Shown: positions 12,031 to 24,200 of the stretch, piece by piece | How positions within the stretch are numbered: the stretch's first letter is position 1 | Layout of the letters: each line of letters begins with the position of its first letter | Assembly (NCBI GenBank): GCA_003117195.1 | Contig: BDSI01000004.1 | Coordinates: 1,607,290-1,671,289, forward strand | Direction of reading: 5' to 3' | From: Eudorina sp. 2006-703-Eu-15 | Lineage: Eukaryota; Chlorophyta; Chlorophyceae; Chlamydomonadales; Volvocaceae | Length of the DNA stretch: 64,000 bases | The notes under the pieces: generated by a model | The model's input: only the letters and a program-made list of their open reading frames with translations | What the model was told of the DNA's origin: nothing | The model's database searches: none | Translations under genes and position numbers: made by a program

Positions 12031-13779
12031 TCACAACGTCATCACATCGGTGGCGTGCGTGCGCGCCTCCATGCTGCCCTGCCGCAGCCACTGCTCGTGG
12101 CGGTTGGCGTCCAGGTCCGTGGCGGTGGCGGACAGCACGTTGGAGGCGTCAAGCTGCAACGTGATCTCGACGCGGGCACTGCCGGCGGGACCTGCGGCCC
12201 CGGGGGCAGGGCGGGGGCGGGACAGGACGAGGCGGGGTTGTACTCTTGGACGGACAACGCGGGGTACGGTAAGACGAGGCGGTGTACGGTAGGACACGGC
12301 GGCGGTACAGTCTTTCCTCAGTAAGTACACTTTCCGTGACTGCCAGGCAAACGCGGACATCAGACACCGCCAGTGATGCCAGTCGGGCATGCGCCATGCG
12401 GGCTTGGTCCGCAGACTGGGGTGAACGCCCGGCAGTCCCCCGCGCACGACCCGCTTCAACCCGACCTTCACTTGGCCTGCGCCACGCCTTCCCGCTTTCT
12501 CCTCGGCCGGCCAACAGGCCTGGTCTTGGTTATTGGTTGATGTAAGGGCGTTCGTTGTGCCGTGTGCTGTGCTCGGACTCACCCGGGGGCAGCCCCTTGA
12601 GGTCGAACTGTCCGATGACGTTGTTGCGGCTGGCGATGGCGGCGTCGCCCTGAGGGGGAGGGGGAGCGAGTGGGACAGCAGCCGGGTGGAAAGGGCCGCG
12701 CAGGGCTGCGTCAGATAGATAGGCCGTGGCGCAGCACCTGTTCGCAGCGACAACCGTTTCGGGGTCGAGCTTTCCAGGTCGGGACCCCAGGCGGTTCAGA
12801 GCAGTTGGTGCCCATAAGGCCCTGTTCCCGCGTTCCCCTGGTCGGCCTCGCCCACACCCAACCCCCGGGTACTCCCGCGCCACCACAGGGAAGGGTTTCC
12901 CTTCCCGCCCTTTCCACACAACCATCCCAGGGCATTGGGCGCGGCGCCACCAGCCGGTTCAGTGGGCATCTGTCAGTAGTCAGTTTCGGCCGCTGGGGAC
13001 CCGTCTGAACTTCCCGCGTCGCGTCAAAGGCCGTCCGGGATGGGCGCTGGCCCCCATCCCCGTCCACGCCCCTGTGCCCCTCCCTCCTTGCCTGCCCCTG
13101 CCGGCCCCCCTCCCTCCCTCCCCCCCTCCCTGCCATCCCCCTCCCTCCCTCCCCCCATCCCTCCCACCGCGCGGCCTCACCCGCAGCACCAGCACACAGA
13201 TCTCCGACTGGTTGTCGTGGACCTGCGAGGCGACAGAGGGTCGCGCACCGCGCCGGATCGCGGAGGTTTAGATCGGAGAGGACAAGAGTGAGAACCCCAG
13301 GGGCCCCTGCGGCAACGCGCGCGCCTACCGTATCGTCACTGGGACGAACGAGCACACTGCCAGAACATTCCAACACGACATTATCATAATACCCAAATGA
13401 CTTCATGGTTTGGTCCTGGCTCTGTGTGGAGCTACCAGCCGGTCCGCAAGATGCGTGGTTCTGACCGAGGTCCCTAGACCATTTATATTCCACAAGGCCT
13501 ACGTCCTTACACGAGGTCCCTAGACCAACCCAACCACCTAGTCACAAACCCGTATCTTCATCCCTCTCCTCCTCCCACTCCTGGTCCACACACCGTGGTG
13601 AAGATCTGCTTGCCGGCCGCCGGCAGCGGCGCCTCCGCCGGGATGAGCACGTAGGTGCGGTCGCCCTTCATCTGCACACCCAGCGCGGGCCGCCGCGGGG
13701 GCATCTTCCAGCCCCGGTAGTCCTGGCTGTAGGTGGAGGAGCCCTCGAAGGCGGCGGAGGGGCGCATCGGAGGAAGCGG
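12031..13779 (-). other. Hsp70 SBD-beta module (exons 6-9 of the fusion gene)
   Basis: Exon 6 (13779-13594) contains both the last SAXO-like repeat (AAFEGSSTYSQDY) and the first Hsp70 strands (YVLIPAEAPLP, KQIFTT), so the two homologies are physically joined inside one uninterrupted 62-codon exon. Exon 7 is only 42 nt (VHDNQSEICVLVLR). Exon 8 encodes NNVIGQFDLKGLPP and exon 9 VEITLQLDASNVLSATATD plus a short tail. Confidence 0.85.
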
Positions 13780-14723
13780 CTGCACCGGGAGGCATGAACA
13801 AGGGAGGGAGGTGGAAGGAAGGAAGGCGGAAGGAAGGGAGGCGGAAGGAAGGGAGGGAAGGTCTGCAGGCGTCGGTAGGTGGTTAGGTAGTTAAAGTAGG
13901 TAAGGTAGGGTTTGAAGGTAGGTGGCCACGTTGGTGTTGGACGCAGATGAGGGTGCTGCCGTTTGGTTAGGGTTGCGCGCGCGCGCACGACCGCCCAACC
14001 GCGTTGCTGAGGGGGGTATAAGAAATTGGTAGACATTTCAGACTGCGCTGTTGCCAGAGCGACGGTTTGAATGGGGGGCTCAAACCGTCGTCCTTCGGGG
14101 GGTTTGAATGGGGGGCTCAAACACCCCGAAGGACGCCATACCAAGCCCCTCGAAACCCCCGTGCCCGGCCCCCGTGAACACCGTGCTGGAGTGGTTCCTG
14201 TACCCATGCGTGGATGTACGGTATCGTTCGAATACATGGTGTGGCGTGGTGGCCGTACTGTCGTACTCACCATCGGTCGCTGCATGGTGGACGGATCCAT
14301 GGGCCAGGGCTGGAACTGGTCTTTGGTCTCGGAGCTGCCCTGGAAGGGTGCGGGGTTGGGCTGGTACTGGAAGGGCGGGGCGGGCGGGCGGGGCTCCATG
14401 GGGTGCGCCTTGAATTCATCCCTGTACGGCATGTACGGCATGTATGGCATGTAAGAAGAAAGGCATGTACGGCAAGTCAGGTCCCGAAGGCAGGGGCGAG
14501 ACGGGCGGGAGCCGAGTCGTCGGGTCAGGTTTCGGTGCTGACTTCCTCAGGCCGGGGGTCAGGTAAGCGGGCTCGGTAAGTAAAACGGAGCAAACGGCCG
14601 TCAGCACCGCACATCGCACACACAGGCCCGTCGGTCGGTCGATTCGGCCGGTCGCAGCGATCGCAGAAAAGGGCCGACGGCGCACATAATGACATAAAAA
14701 ACACAACATTATATTTATTTATT

Positions 14724-14757
<34 letters not shown>

Positions 14758-16444
14758 ATATTACATGCATGTGTGCGTGCGGCGATGTCACGTTCCTCCA
14801 GGGCGGGCGGGAGATTGGGCCTGGGCGGCCATTGCGGCCTGCGCCGCGCGGAGCTCTGCAGTACGGTACGGACGTACGGTAGCTCCGAAACCCGACGGGT
14901 CCACCGACTCACTTGTAGTGCGTCTGGCCTTCGAAGGGCGCCAAATTGAACATCTGCGCCCCAGGCACCGCGACACCCACAGGCCGGGGCTCCAGGGCGT
15001 GCGGCTTGAAGTCGGTCTGCGGGGCGGCCAGTAGGTTCATTTCCCCAAGGGCACAGTCCCACGGGTCGGCACCTTGGAACAGCTGCGAGACGTGACAAGT
15101 TGACACCTCGCCATGATTTCGCCATCGGAGTTCTCGGAAAGATGTGTGGCACCGACGGGCGGCGCAACATGCGGCGCTTCATGCAAGTCAGCCTGTCTGA
15201 CACCAGGCGTTGTGCGGCGCCCCAGCGGCGGTACTCGGCGCCAACCCGGCAAGGGCCCCCGGGGCTCTCAGAAGAAGCGGACATAGACCGGACACCGGAG
15301 TGCAACCCAGGTGCTGGATGCGCACTAACTACTGCAATGTAACCGTTACAACCACCGTTGCTAACTACCACGGTACCTTATAGTGTGAGGTCCCATCGAA
15401 GGGCGCTGTGTTAGGTTGGTACGGCCCCGCGGAGTACGGCTGCCGCCGCTCCACGGCGTGTTGAGTGAAGTCCTGCATGTACGATGATTTTCCATCGAAG
15501 GGCGCTGTGTTGGGGTTGTACGGCGCTGCCCCTGTCATACGGTTGTACTGCGAGGGGTCGATGTTGTGGCCGCGGAAATCGTCCCGGTACGCGCTGGTGC
15601 CTGAGGGGGGGCGGGGGGTTGAGGACGGTGAGGCGAGGCGGGGAGGGTTAAATTGAAAAAAGAAATAAACCCGAAGAACGAACCCGGGGATGCCGTGCGG
15701 GGGGGTGGTGCCGTGTCGAAGGTGTTCAGGTGGCGGTCATCACGCTGTATACGGTGAGGAAGAGCAGAGATGCAAAAGGTTGTCAGGGAGGGTTGCGAGA
15801 CGGATTCGGAACGCCCACACGTCCTTGATGCGGTTCGTCCGGAGCGGCGTCTAAGAACCTTCAGCAACAGCGCCGAGGGTGCTTTTTTGGGGGGAGGGGG
15901 GGGTTGCGTGCGGGACGCGGTTTGTTGCTTGTTTGCGGCTTCGCTGTCGTTATTGACAAAAGGGAGGGGGGCGCGGTCGCGTGCGGGACGAGAAGGTGAA
16001 CAGAAGATGAAAGGGACAAACCAGTGTTAGGCCAGCGCCAGTCTCGGTTGGGCCGAGCAGCGGCATCTTCCCCCTCACCCACCGTCGAAAGGCGCCGCGT
16101 TGGGTTGCCATTGGCCTGACGGTGGCGGGCCCCGCTGCTCTAGCGGGTGCGCTGTGAAGTCCTGCTTGTACGAGGAGTTTCCCTCGAAAGGCGCCGTGTT
16201 GGCTGCGGATGTTAGAACGGCCGCGGTGACAACAGAATCACAAATGAAAATGCACTCACTCAGGAGTGTGGGTCTCACCTGAAAATTGCCTGCCTGCTGT
16301 GGTTCCTGGGGGCCGAGGGATGACAGGATGCCCCGTGAAGTCCGCTTTGTATGAGGAGCCACCTTGGAACGTCGGTTGCGCTCCGTAAAGCTGTATTTCG
16401 CGTCCTTGGTAGTGAGCTCGCGGATCCCGTTCCCTAAAGCTCAT
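12031..16444 (-). CDS. SAXO/FAM154-type microtubule-binding repeats fused to an Hsp70 substrate-binding beta-domain
   Basis: Nine exons, 5' to 3': 16444-16279, 16202-16083, 15600-15377, 15082-14913, 14421-14271, 13779-13594, 13222-13181, 12649-12583, 12191-12031 (tga). All eight junctions keep frame (1287 nt, 428 residues). Start ATG at 16444 (MSFRERDP). Residues 1 to about 280 hold about eight Mn-type repeats of form APF(E/D)G-SSYK-DF-HP, as in SAXO proteins, which bind and stabilise axonemal or centriolar microtubules. Residues about 300-428 match the Hsp70 substrate-binding beta-sandwich: YVLIPAEAPLP, KQIFTTVHDNQSEICVLVLR, NNVIGQFDLKGLPPG and VEITLQLDASNVLSATATD align in order with Hsp70 segments (IPxNTxIP, FSTAxDNQ, LGxFxLxGIPPAP, IEVTFDIDANGILNVSA). 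No ATPase domain precedes it and the helical lid is reduced to a short tail. Probably a ciliary microtubule-associated protein; the chaperone-like part may bind a partner. Confidence 0.85.
13082..13165. repeat. Polypyrimidine CCCT/CCTCC tract
   Basis: Almost pure C/T run on the plus strand (G/A on the transcribed sense) just downstream of the 42-nt exon 7 donor of the SAXO-Hsp70 gene. Simple-sequence DNA within intron 7. Confidence 0.8.
14061..14135. repeat. Two adjacent hairpins sharing a 22-bp duplicated core
   Basis: The word ggtttgaatggggggctcaa occurs at 14064 and again at 14101. The first copy is flanked by perfect 10-bp inverted arms (gacggtttga at 14061-14070, tcaaaccgtc at 14080-14089). 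The second sits between 12-bp arms (cgtccttcgggg at 14089-14100, ccccgaaggacg at 14124-14135). It lies in intron 5 of the SAXO-Hsp70 gene. Confidence 0.75.
14710..14757. repeat. (TTTA)n/(TTA)n microsatellite
   Basis: About five TTTA units running into nine or so TTA units, in intron 4 of the minus-strand SAXO-Hsp70 gene. Confidence 0.9.
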
Positions 16445-18276
16445 GATGATCGAGTTTTTTGCAGCCTTCCCAGACCGAAGGGTTTCCTACCGACAAGAAA
16501 TGTACTAGTGCGTTGTATGAATTGTTTTCATTGAAAACTTTTTAATCCAGAGGCCAACTGGTCGAAGAGGTCACGAAGTGAAAAGCTTAACGTATTACCA
16601 AATGGACATCCATGTGTGACACAGTGCATCTGCGCAGCAAGTATGAATGCAAATTTAAACGAAGGATGTCACATGCCAGAAGCGATGCTTGGCTGAATCA
16701 TATTCGACGAGCACTTGCAATTTTTTCCGAGACACCAAACGACCTTTACAGGCAACCACATTAATTTAGGGAATTTATACTCGACCCAGATGATGAACGC
16801 GAGACGGTCAACTGGCCACCTAAGTGCTGTGCGAAAAACCGTTAACGGCCAAATAAAACGAATCGCGATTTCGGAAGGGTGGCAGGTGCCAGTTTCGTGC
16901 AACCCTGTTTTCAAGTACGGCGTCATAATTTAACCAAAATATATAAACATTTATTTTGAGTTCCACGTTCAGATGTCGGCCCCTCGTGGGATTACGGTTT
17001 CGGGAAACCCTGGACTGGCTGCAAAGCGTCCATACTTCCCCGGCACACTATCTAACGAATTACCCAACATGTGCCGCTGCTGTTACGATACGGGTTCTGG
17101 GGATGCAGCATCGAAAATTTTGCAAATTAGGCATTTGAGAACCGAAATCTGCCTTCAGATGTCGCATCGCAACCTCGTTCCTGCCGAACTGACGGCCAAA
17201 ATCGCCTTAGAGGCTGCCCGGGGCCCTATTTCGGCACGACTCTGGCACATGGGCGTCCCATTTCTGCCATCCGTCAACTTCGGGTCCGCAATCTCGGATT
17301 TGGGGACATCGGGCACCGTCCGATAGGTACGAAGCATTAGTCGACACCTGTGTATCACGTTACATCGAATTACGTTGTACTGGTTGCTGCAGTGCCGCCT
17401 GTAGGCGGCTGTGCACAGCAGGTCCTCAGCAGGTCCGCAGCTCTCGCCACACCGGCATCACGTCTACCCGTCCTTGCGCTAGTGGCTCCATGATTCCTCA
17501 TGCTAGTGGCTTCATGCAAAGAACTTACCGGCCCACTTTGAGACGTGCGAAATTGGGCGAAATCCACTTTAGCTCCGTAGCAACATGTCATACGAACCGC
17601 GACACGTCCTGGTTAATGGAAGGCAGGATTGACAGCTGCGGCGTGATATACAGCTCCACGCCATTAGGCAGTCGCACCCCGTTGCATCTTTTCTCCTGAA
17701 ATGGGGAATGCCTGGGTCAAGTCCACGGTGCCCGTGCGCACCCTTATGTGCCTGTCGGTTGACTCTATCTTTCGCCATCAATGAGCATGCACATGACGCG
17801 CCCTCCGAGACGGATGCAAAAGACCCAGCTACGCCTTATTGTTCGATGTGCGCGCTGCCATAGGACGGAGCTGCCTGGTGTCGTGGTCACGGACACAACC
17901 GTCTGCAGTACTGCCAGTTTGCCGGTTGTTATCACTGCGCGGATCAGTACGGTTTCGCAGCTTAACTCAAAATGCCGCGGATCGACATAGCCAGGAGGAA
18001 AGAAAGATGCATGAAGAAGATAAGGCTTGAACGATTTCCTGCATGCTGCTTGGAGTGGTGCGTGCCAGTAGCTGTACACGGCGCCGTATGGCTCCGAAGT
18101 TACGGCACCGCAACAAATTTCTCAGCGTCCTCCACCATTTGATGGTCTTAACTCTGCGCGCCAGAGACCTGAAGTCTGACATTCCTTATGTCACCGTACA
18201 TGGAAAGCGTGACCGTGTAAACGGTGCGCCACTATGATTACCATCTCTCTGCTATCCAATTCTATCGACCTAAAAT
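16445..18276. other. Divergent intergenic region between the SAXO-Hsp70 and receptor-kinase genes
   Basis: 1.8 kb between two genes read outward, so it must hold both promoters and 5' leaders. Base composition is close to balanced, unlike the GC-rich exons. An open frame at 16973-17326 (+, 117 codons) lacks the GC-rich third positions of the neighbouring exons and matches no family I know; I do not call it a gene. No promoter motif could be assigned with confidence. Confidence 0.5.
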
Positions 18277-21200
18277 ATGAGGCGCTTAATCAGATGGTTA
18301 ATTCTCATTCTGATTTCTTTGAGGGCGGTGTCGGCTCAGCTCGTACGAAGCCAACTTTGTGACAGTGGAGCTTGTTTGGTTGCAAGTATTGCGGACCCTC
18401 TGGTCTTTGAAGTGCGCTTGACTCGGGACATTCTCCTACACGAGAACGACTTTGCTGACTTTGACTCGACCATTGTCCTGGACCGTGACTTCACTCTAAT
18501 AGGAGCAGAGCCCCGCCCTGTAACACTGGACTTGAATTTCTTACGCAGCAAGGTCTGTCGCAAGTAATGTTGGAGTTGGATTGGTGTGCGTGCGCAAACA
18601 TTCGTAGTACAGTACAAGCGGAGCACTGCGCCGCTGCCTCAAGATGCTCCCACGGATGCATAGAAATGCCATGTTGTGCTCTAGAGTTTTTTCATGGTCT
18701 CTCAGCCCGGGTTTTCCTCCGGGTCATAGCCTACTTTTCAATTCTCGCCCTCTACATGCCTGTCAACGCATCCGCGTCTAACCTCTGTCGCGATGCTCTG
18801 AATACGTTACGTCGCAGATTCGCCTAAAACCCAACATTACTTGGTACTTCAGCAATGTTATACTGTACCGCTACCGGTCGGGGTCGGGCTTCCAGGCGCC
18901 GGGCCTGGACCTCTTGGAGCCCCTGCAGGCTGGCGAGTATGCATGGCTGCACTTGGAGTCCGGGTACCTGCTGTCTCCGTTCTGCTTCCCGGTCAAGATC
19001 CTGAAGTAAGCGCTGTGTCCCTGGGAAGAGCGGTGAAATGAGGGGATGGGGGAAGGGAAGGGAGGGAATGCGGGACCGAGGGACATGCTCGCCGGGCGCA
19101 TCAGCAGTTCATCGACCCAGATGCCAGATATGCTGCTGCTGCCAATGCGGCGGACAAACCCGTACCGTAACTTGCTTGCCCTGCTTGCCCTGTTCGATGA
19201 CGCTCCACGTCCTGATGCTGCCCGCCGTGTACGGAATCCCCGACACCGAAAGGCAAGCGCTGGCCACAGTGATGCGTCCGCCCGTGTACGGCGGCGTGAA
19301 TGTCGCACAAGTCCCCGGGCCGCCGCCGTCACTGCCGCCCAACTGCACCAACGACACGTCGGCGCCGGTGCTGGACCGCTGCTACCCCTTGGCGGCCCTG
19401 TACCAAGACTTCGGTTTCTACGGCGCTGACGTCCAGCCCAACGGGGTGATGCGGCAGAGCGGCTACTTGGTGCGCTGTCCTATTGAAGCTCCAAAAACCG
19501 TCATTTCGCTCATGTTGCTGGTTGTGATTCGCAGTTTGGGTGGGGCGAGTGACACGCGGCACACTGCAGGGCTGTGCAACCACACGATGCGTTCTTAGGC
19601 GCTCCCGCCCGGGCGGCGAGTGACACGGGGCACGCGGCCGGGCCGCCGGGCCGTGCAACCACACCAGGACACGCTGGACTTCGCTTGTTATCTTTTACCA
19701 CACACCAGGAGGCGGTCCGTCGCGCGCTCGCCCTCCTTTGTCGTGGGGAGGCCGGTACATGGATTTCAGCATCATGACAAGGGAGCATCTATCCATTCAT
19801 ATCATCCTTTCTTTCGCATCCGATCCGCGGCTTTCCGCCCGCAGATACGATTCCTCAACTGGGTCTTCCTGTGCCCCACGGTGCTGTCCGACGACTGCAT
19901 CGACCAGCTGGGGCCGGTGGGCTGCGTGCTCTTCACGCTGTCGGGCGGCCGCGCGAGCGCGCCCCCGCCGCTCCCCGTCGTCACCACTCCAGCAGGTACC
20001 GTCGTCGAAAGCAGCAGCAGCGGCGGCGGGGGCAGCGGGGCCGGCGGGGGCGGGGCCAGTAGCAGCAGCGCTGGAGGGAAGGTTACAAGCGCGGTGGCCA
20101 CCAGCGGCGCGGACGGCGCCAACGGTGCGGGAGCTCCGCGGGGCGCCGCTGCTGCCGGGCCGGGGGCTGGCGGCTCCGACAGTGGTGGTCGCAGGCGCCT
20201 TGCCATTATCCTGAGCTGCGTGCTTGGAGGTGGGTCGGACGGGTCGGCGCGACTGCTGGACAGCGGGGCGTCACGCGGGCTGGAGTCGTGGGGCTTGGAG
20301 GCAGAGGCGGCACAGGGATGGAGGGGGGCGAGCGCGTGGATTCGCGGCCGATGGACCCAGCTGCCCCGGCTGCGCTGGGGTGCCGGCAACCCGGCATGCT
20401 TCGGGTGCTCTCGCTTTCGGGGGGCAGCACACCTATGGCTTAACGTTGGGGCCGACACTTACACAGAACATTGGGGGTCGTTTGTCACGGGCGCTGCAGG
20501 CCTGGCCGCCCTCGCCGTTCTCACGGCGTTGGTCCTTCGTGCTGCTCGGACGGGAAAACAGCACCGGCAGCAGCGGCCGTGGACAGTGCGACTGGGACCA
20601 GGCTCTGCGGCGAAGACGCGCGGCCGCGGTGCCTCGCCCGGGCAGGCGGACCGCGCAGCGGCGGCGCCGTCAGCGGCGGATGTGACCTCGCAGCGCAGTC
20701 CGAAAGCGCCGTTTGCGTCGAGGTGAGCCGCCGAGCGGGACGCCGCGGCGGGACCAGCAGCGAGTGTGTGTCTGCGTTAGGAGAAGTGAGCGTATTGTGC
20801 TCGCAGGCAGGCAGAGCAGGAGTGCGTGACATGCAGGGGGCATAGCTGAGCCCGGAGGCTGGCCATGGCCACTTGAAGAGCCCCACCCGGACCGCTGCTC
20901 TGGCAGCAGCAGCACCGCTTCAAAAGGTCTATATTCATTTCCTGTACCCAGCGCGCTCCCACACCTCCATGCGAACGAATTCGGCGCCCAACCACACCCC
21001 AAATCCCACACCCCGCACCCCAAACTCCACACACCAAATCCCACACACCAAATCCCACACACCAAATCCCAAACTCCTAACTCCACATGCTGCAGGGAGC
21101 AGCAGCCTGGGCCCCATCCGGAAGCAGACGAGTTTGCCCGTGAACTCGTCAGCGAGGGTCGTTTGCCCCGGTCTTACATATCGGAACCATCTGAGGCAGA

Positions 21201-24200
21201 TGTGCTCCGCAGCCTGGCGGCGGCGCCGGTCGCTCGGAGCGCCCCCGGGGGACCGGACGTCACCCGCTCCGCCACAGATTGCGCGCTCGTCACCGAGACC
21301 ACCACCGCCACCGCCGGCGGCGGCGGCGCCGCAGCCGCCACTACCACGGGCGCATTCGCAGCCCTGACCTCATCAACATCGCTGTTTACCTCTCCAGGCT
21401 CATCGGGCCCGGTTGGCGCGATCGTCACACCGGATACACCGCTGCGGCCCGACTTGCGGTTCGGCATCCGGCTACGGACGATCGGGCTTCGGGCCGCCGG
21501 TGCTCAGTTCAGGTCCGGGACGGCACGGCAGGGATCAGACCTGGACCTCAGGCGCCCGGTCGGGCGCCCAGACGCCGTGCCGGCGGCAGCAGCGGAAGCT
21601 GCCGCGACGGCCGCGGCGACAGCAGCGGCGGCGGTGGGAGTGAAGGCCCTGCACGGCCACGCCATGCCAGTGCCAGGACAGGTCGCTGGAGGTATGACGG
21701 CCTCCAGCAGGTCGCGTGGCTGGGCGCCGGGCTCCGACGCCGCCGGCGAGGGCGACAGCAGTGGCGGCGGCGGGAGCAGAGCGGCGGCGGCGGAAGCGGA
21801 TCATGACGTGGTGGCCTTGACACCTCGGGTGCTGGGCAAGGGCGCCTCGGGGCGCGTCTACGAGGGCGAGTACCGGGGGATGCCCGTGGCGGTCAAAGTG
21901 CTGTTGGGTTTCGGCGCGGGGTTCGCCGCAGCACATCCCGCGCCGGCGGTGCGACCGGGTCAGCAGCACGCGGGCAGATCAGCTGAAGCCCTGCATCCCC
22001 GCAACACTTTAGGGCTCCCACAGAGCCCGGGGCTGCATGCACTGCCGGCGCCCAACTCACATCTCTCGTCGGCGTCGGGCGACACCCTCCGTCGGTCGTC
22101 TGCGCAGTTGCAGCGGCAGCGGCGGCCGCCGCCGCACCAGCCGGGCCATTCGATGTGGCCTCAGAATCAGGGCCTGTCCAACTTGTCGCTGGTTTTGGCC
22201 GCGGAGCCTGGGGCTGGCGTGTCGTCCACGTCCGGTGGCGTGACGTCACTGTCCCTGGAGAGCTGCTCAGGACACGGCAGCTTCTTCACTGGTAGCGGCG
22301 GAAATCGCGGACATTGCAGCGGCCGTGGGTCGGCACCGGCGCTCAGCCTTGGCGGTCAGGTGCCTGAAGGTGCGGCTGTACATCTGCCGCCGCCGGCTGT
22401 TCAGGCTGCCGCGGCCGCAGCGGCGGCGGCGGCCGCCGACGCCGCCGCGTCAACAGCAGTTGATTCAGCAGGTTGCGGAGGGACCGATGATGTGGCGGCA
22501 TCGCCATCGGTTGCGGGAGCGGAGGCGGCGTCGGCGGCGTTCTGGGCCACGGGCGACCCGCGGTTCGAGGCCATCTTCCTTCAGGAGGTGGAGGTCCTGG
22601 GCCGCTGCCAGCACCCCAACATCGTGCGGCTGCTGGCGGCGTGTGTGACACCGCCGCGGCTGTGCCTCGTGATGGAGCTGATGGAGGGCTCCCTGGCGCA
22701 GCTGTTGTACGGCGGTACGGTACGGGAGCTGCTGCCTCTAGACAAGGTGAGGCAACGCAACGAGCGGCGCCCCGGGCTCGGTCGGGGTCGTCGTCGAGGC
22801 GTCTGCAGGGGGCATCGATGACAGGGACGCATCAGAAACTGATGCGCGCCAGTGTGTTAAATAATGAGCAGCCCACCCATAACAGCGCGCCAGTGTGTTA
22901 AATAATGAGAAGCCCGCCCATAACAGCGCGCCAGTGTGTTAAATAATGAGAAGCCCACCCATAACAGCGCGCCAGTGTGTTCAATAATGAGAAGCCCACC
23001 CATAACAGCGCGCCAGTGTGTTCCCGCCATACGTCATTTCGTTCTGCGTTGGCAGTTTCGCGCGAACGCTGCTGCTTGTTGCCGCGGCGGAGGACAGGAC
23101 TGTCGCCGCTGCTCATGCTGCAGCTTCCTTGGCTAATGCCGACAATTCTTAAATGGATGGATGGATGGCGCGCGTGGCTGCCCGGCGCTGTCCCCCAGGT
23201 CCTTCATATTGCCGCGGAGGTCTGCCACGGACTCGCCTACCTGCACCCCACCATCATCCATCGCGACCTCAAGGTGCGGCGCGGTGCGGGGTGGAGGCGG
23301 CGCGTGGTGGCGCAAGCGGGCACCGGGCATTGGGCGCTGGGAAAGGGATTGGGGTTGGGTGGGTGTTTGCCACGCAGACACAGGGGCATCTGCATCCAGC
23401 GGGGTGCCGCCACGCCGTTCGCGCATCGCGCACGCCCGCTGCCTCGGCACCGGCGACACACACCTGCTGCTGCTGCTGCTGCTGCTGCCTCTGCTGCCCA
23501 GCTGTTGGTGGTGCTGCTGTTGCGAACACCCGGCGCCCCTCCCGCAGCCAGCCAACGTGCTCATCAACGCGGCCGACTCCGCCACTCCCGTCGTAAAGCT
23601 GTCGGTGAGCGCACTGCACTGCACTGCACCCCACTCCAGGGAACCGGGATGCTCGGGCACGCTCACCGTGATGCGGTCCATGCCGCCTCACCAACACTGG
23701 TCCTGGCCCCATCGGTACCACCGGCTACGATGGCTGCCAGGTGTTGCCCGTATGCGTTAGTTGTGGAGGACCCTCATGCGCAGTGGTTTCACCATCGCCC
23801 TTCGACAGCCATGCAGACACCGCACCCGTATTGCACACCAGGCGTCCTGGCCGCGCTTGGGCCGTGTTTGCGCGGCCGACCTTTCCGTTGGGCCCACCGT
23901 GTTGTCGATTTCCCTCGGTGCAGCACGGGCCCAGCGGGGAAGGGCCCAGCGGGGAAATCCTACTTTTTTTAATTGTGTTACAGTTGCCAAGTTGCGGCCC
24001 CAGGACGTTGCTAACTCCGCTGCCGTGGCCACCAACCGCACGCACACACGCGACAGCATGTATGACGCGCCACAGAGCTCCACTTTCGGATCGGCATGGA
24101 TTGACGAATGGGATGGGGTTCCAACGCGCCTCGTGACTGGTGTGCGCAGGACTTTGGGCTGGCCCGCATCCGCTCAGCGACCCTTCCCACGGAGCGTGTG

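Noticed and set aside
16973..17326. 117-codon plus-strand frame in the divergent spacer
   Set aside because: Third-position composition is unlike the surrounding gen exons, no homology is recognised, and it sits in the promoter interval of two genes.
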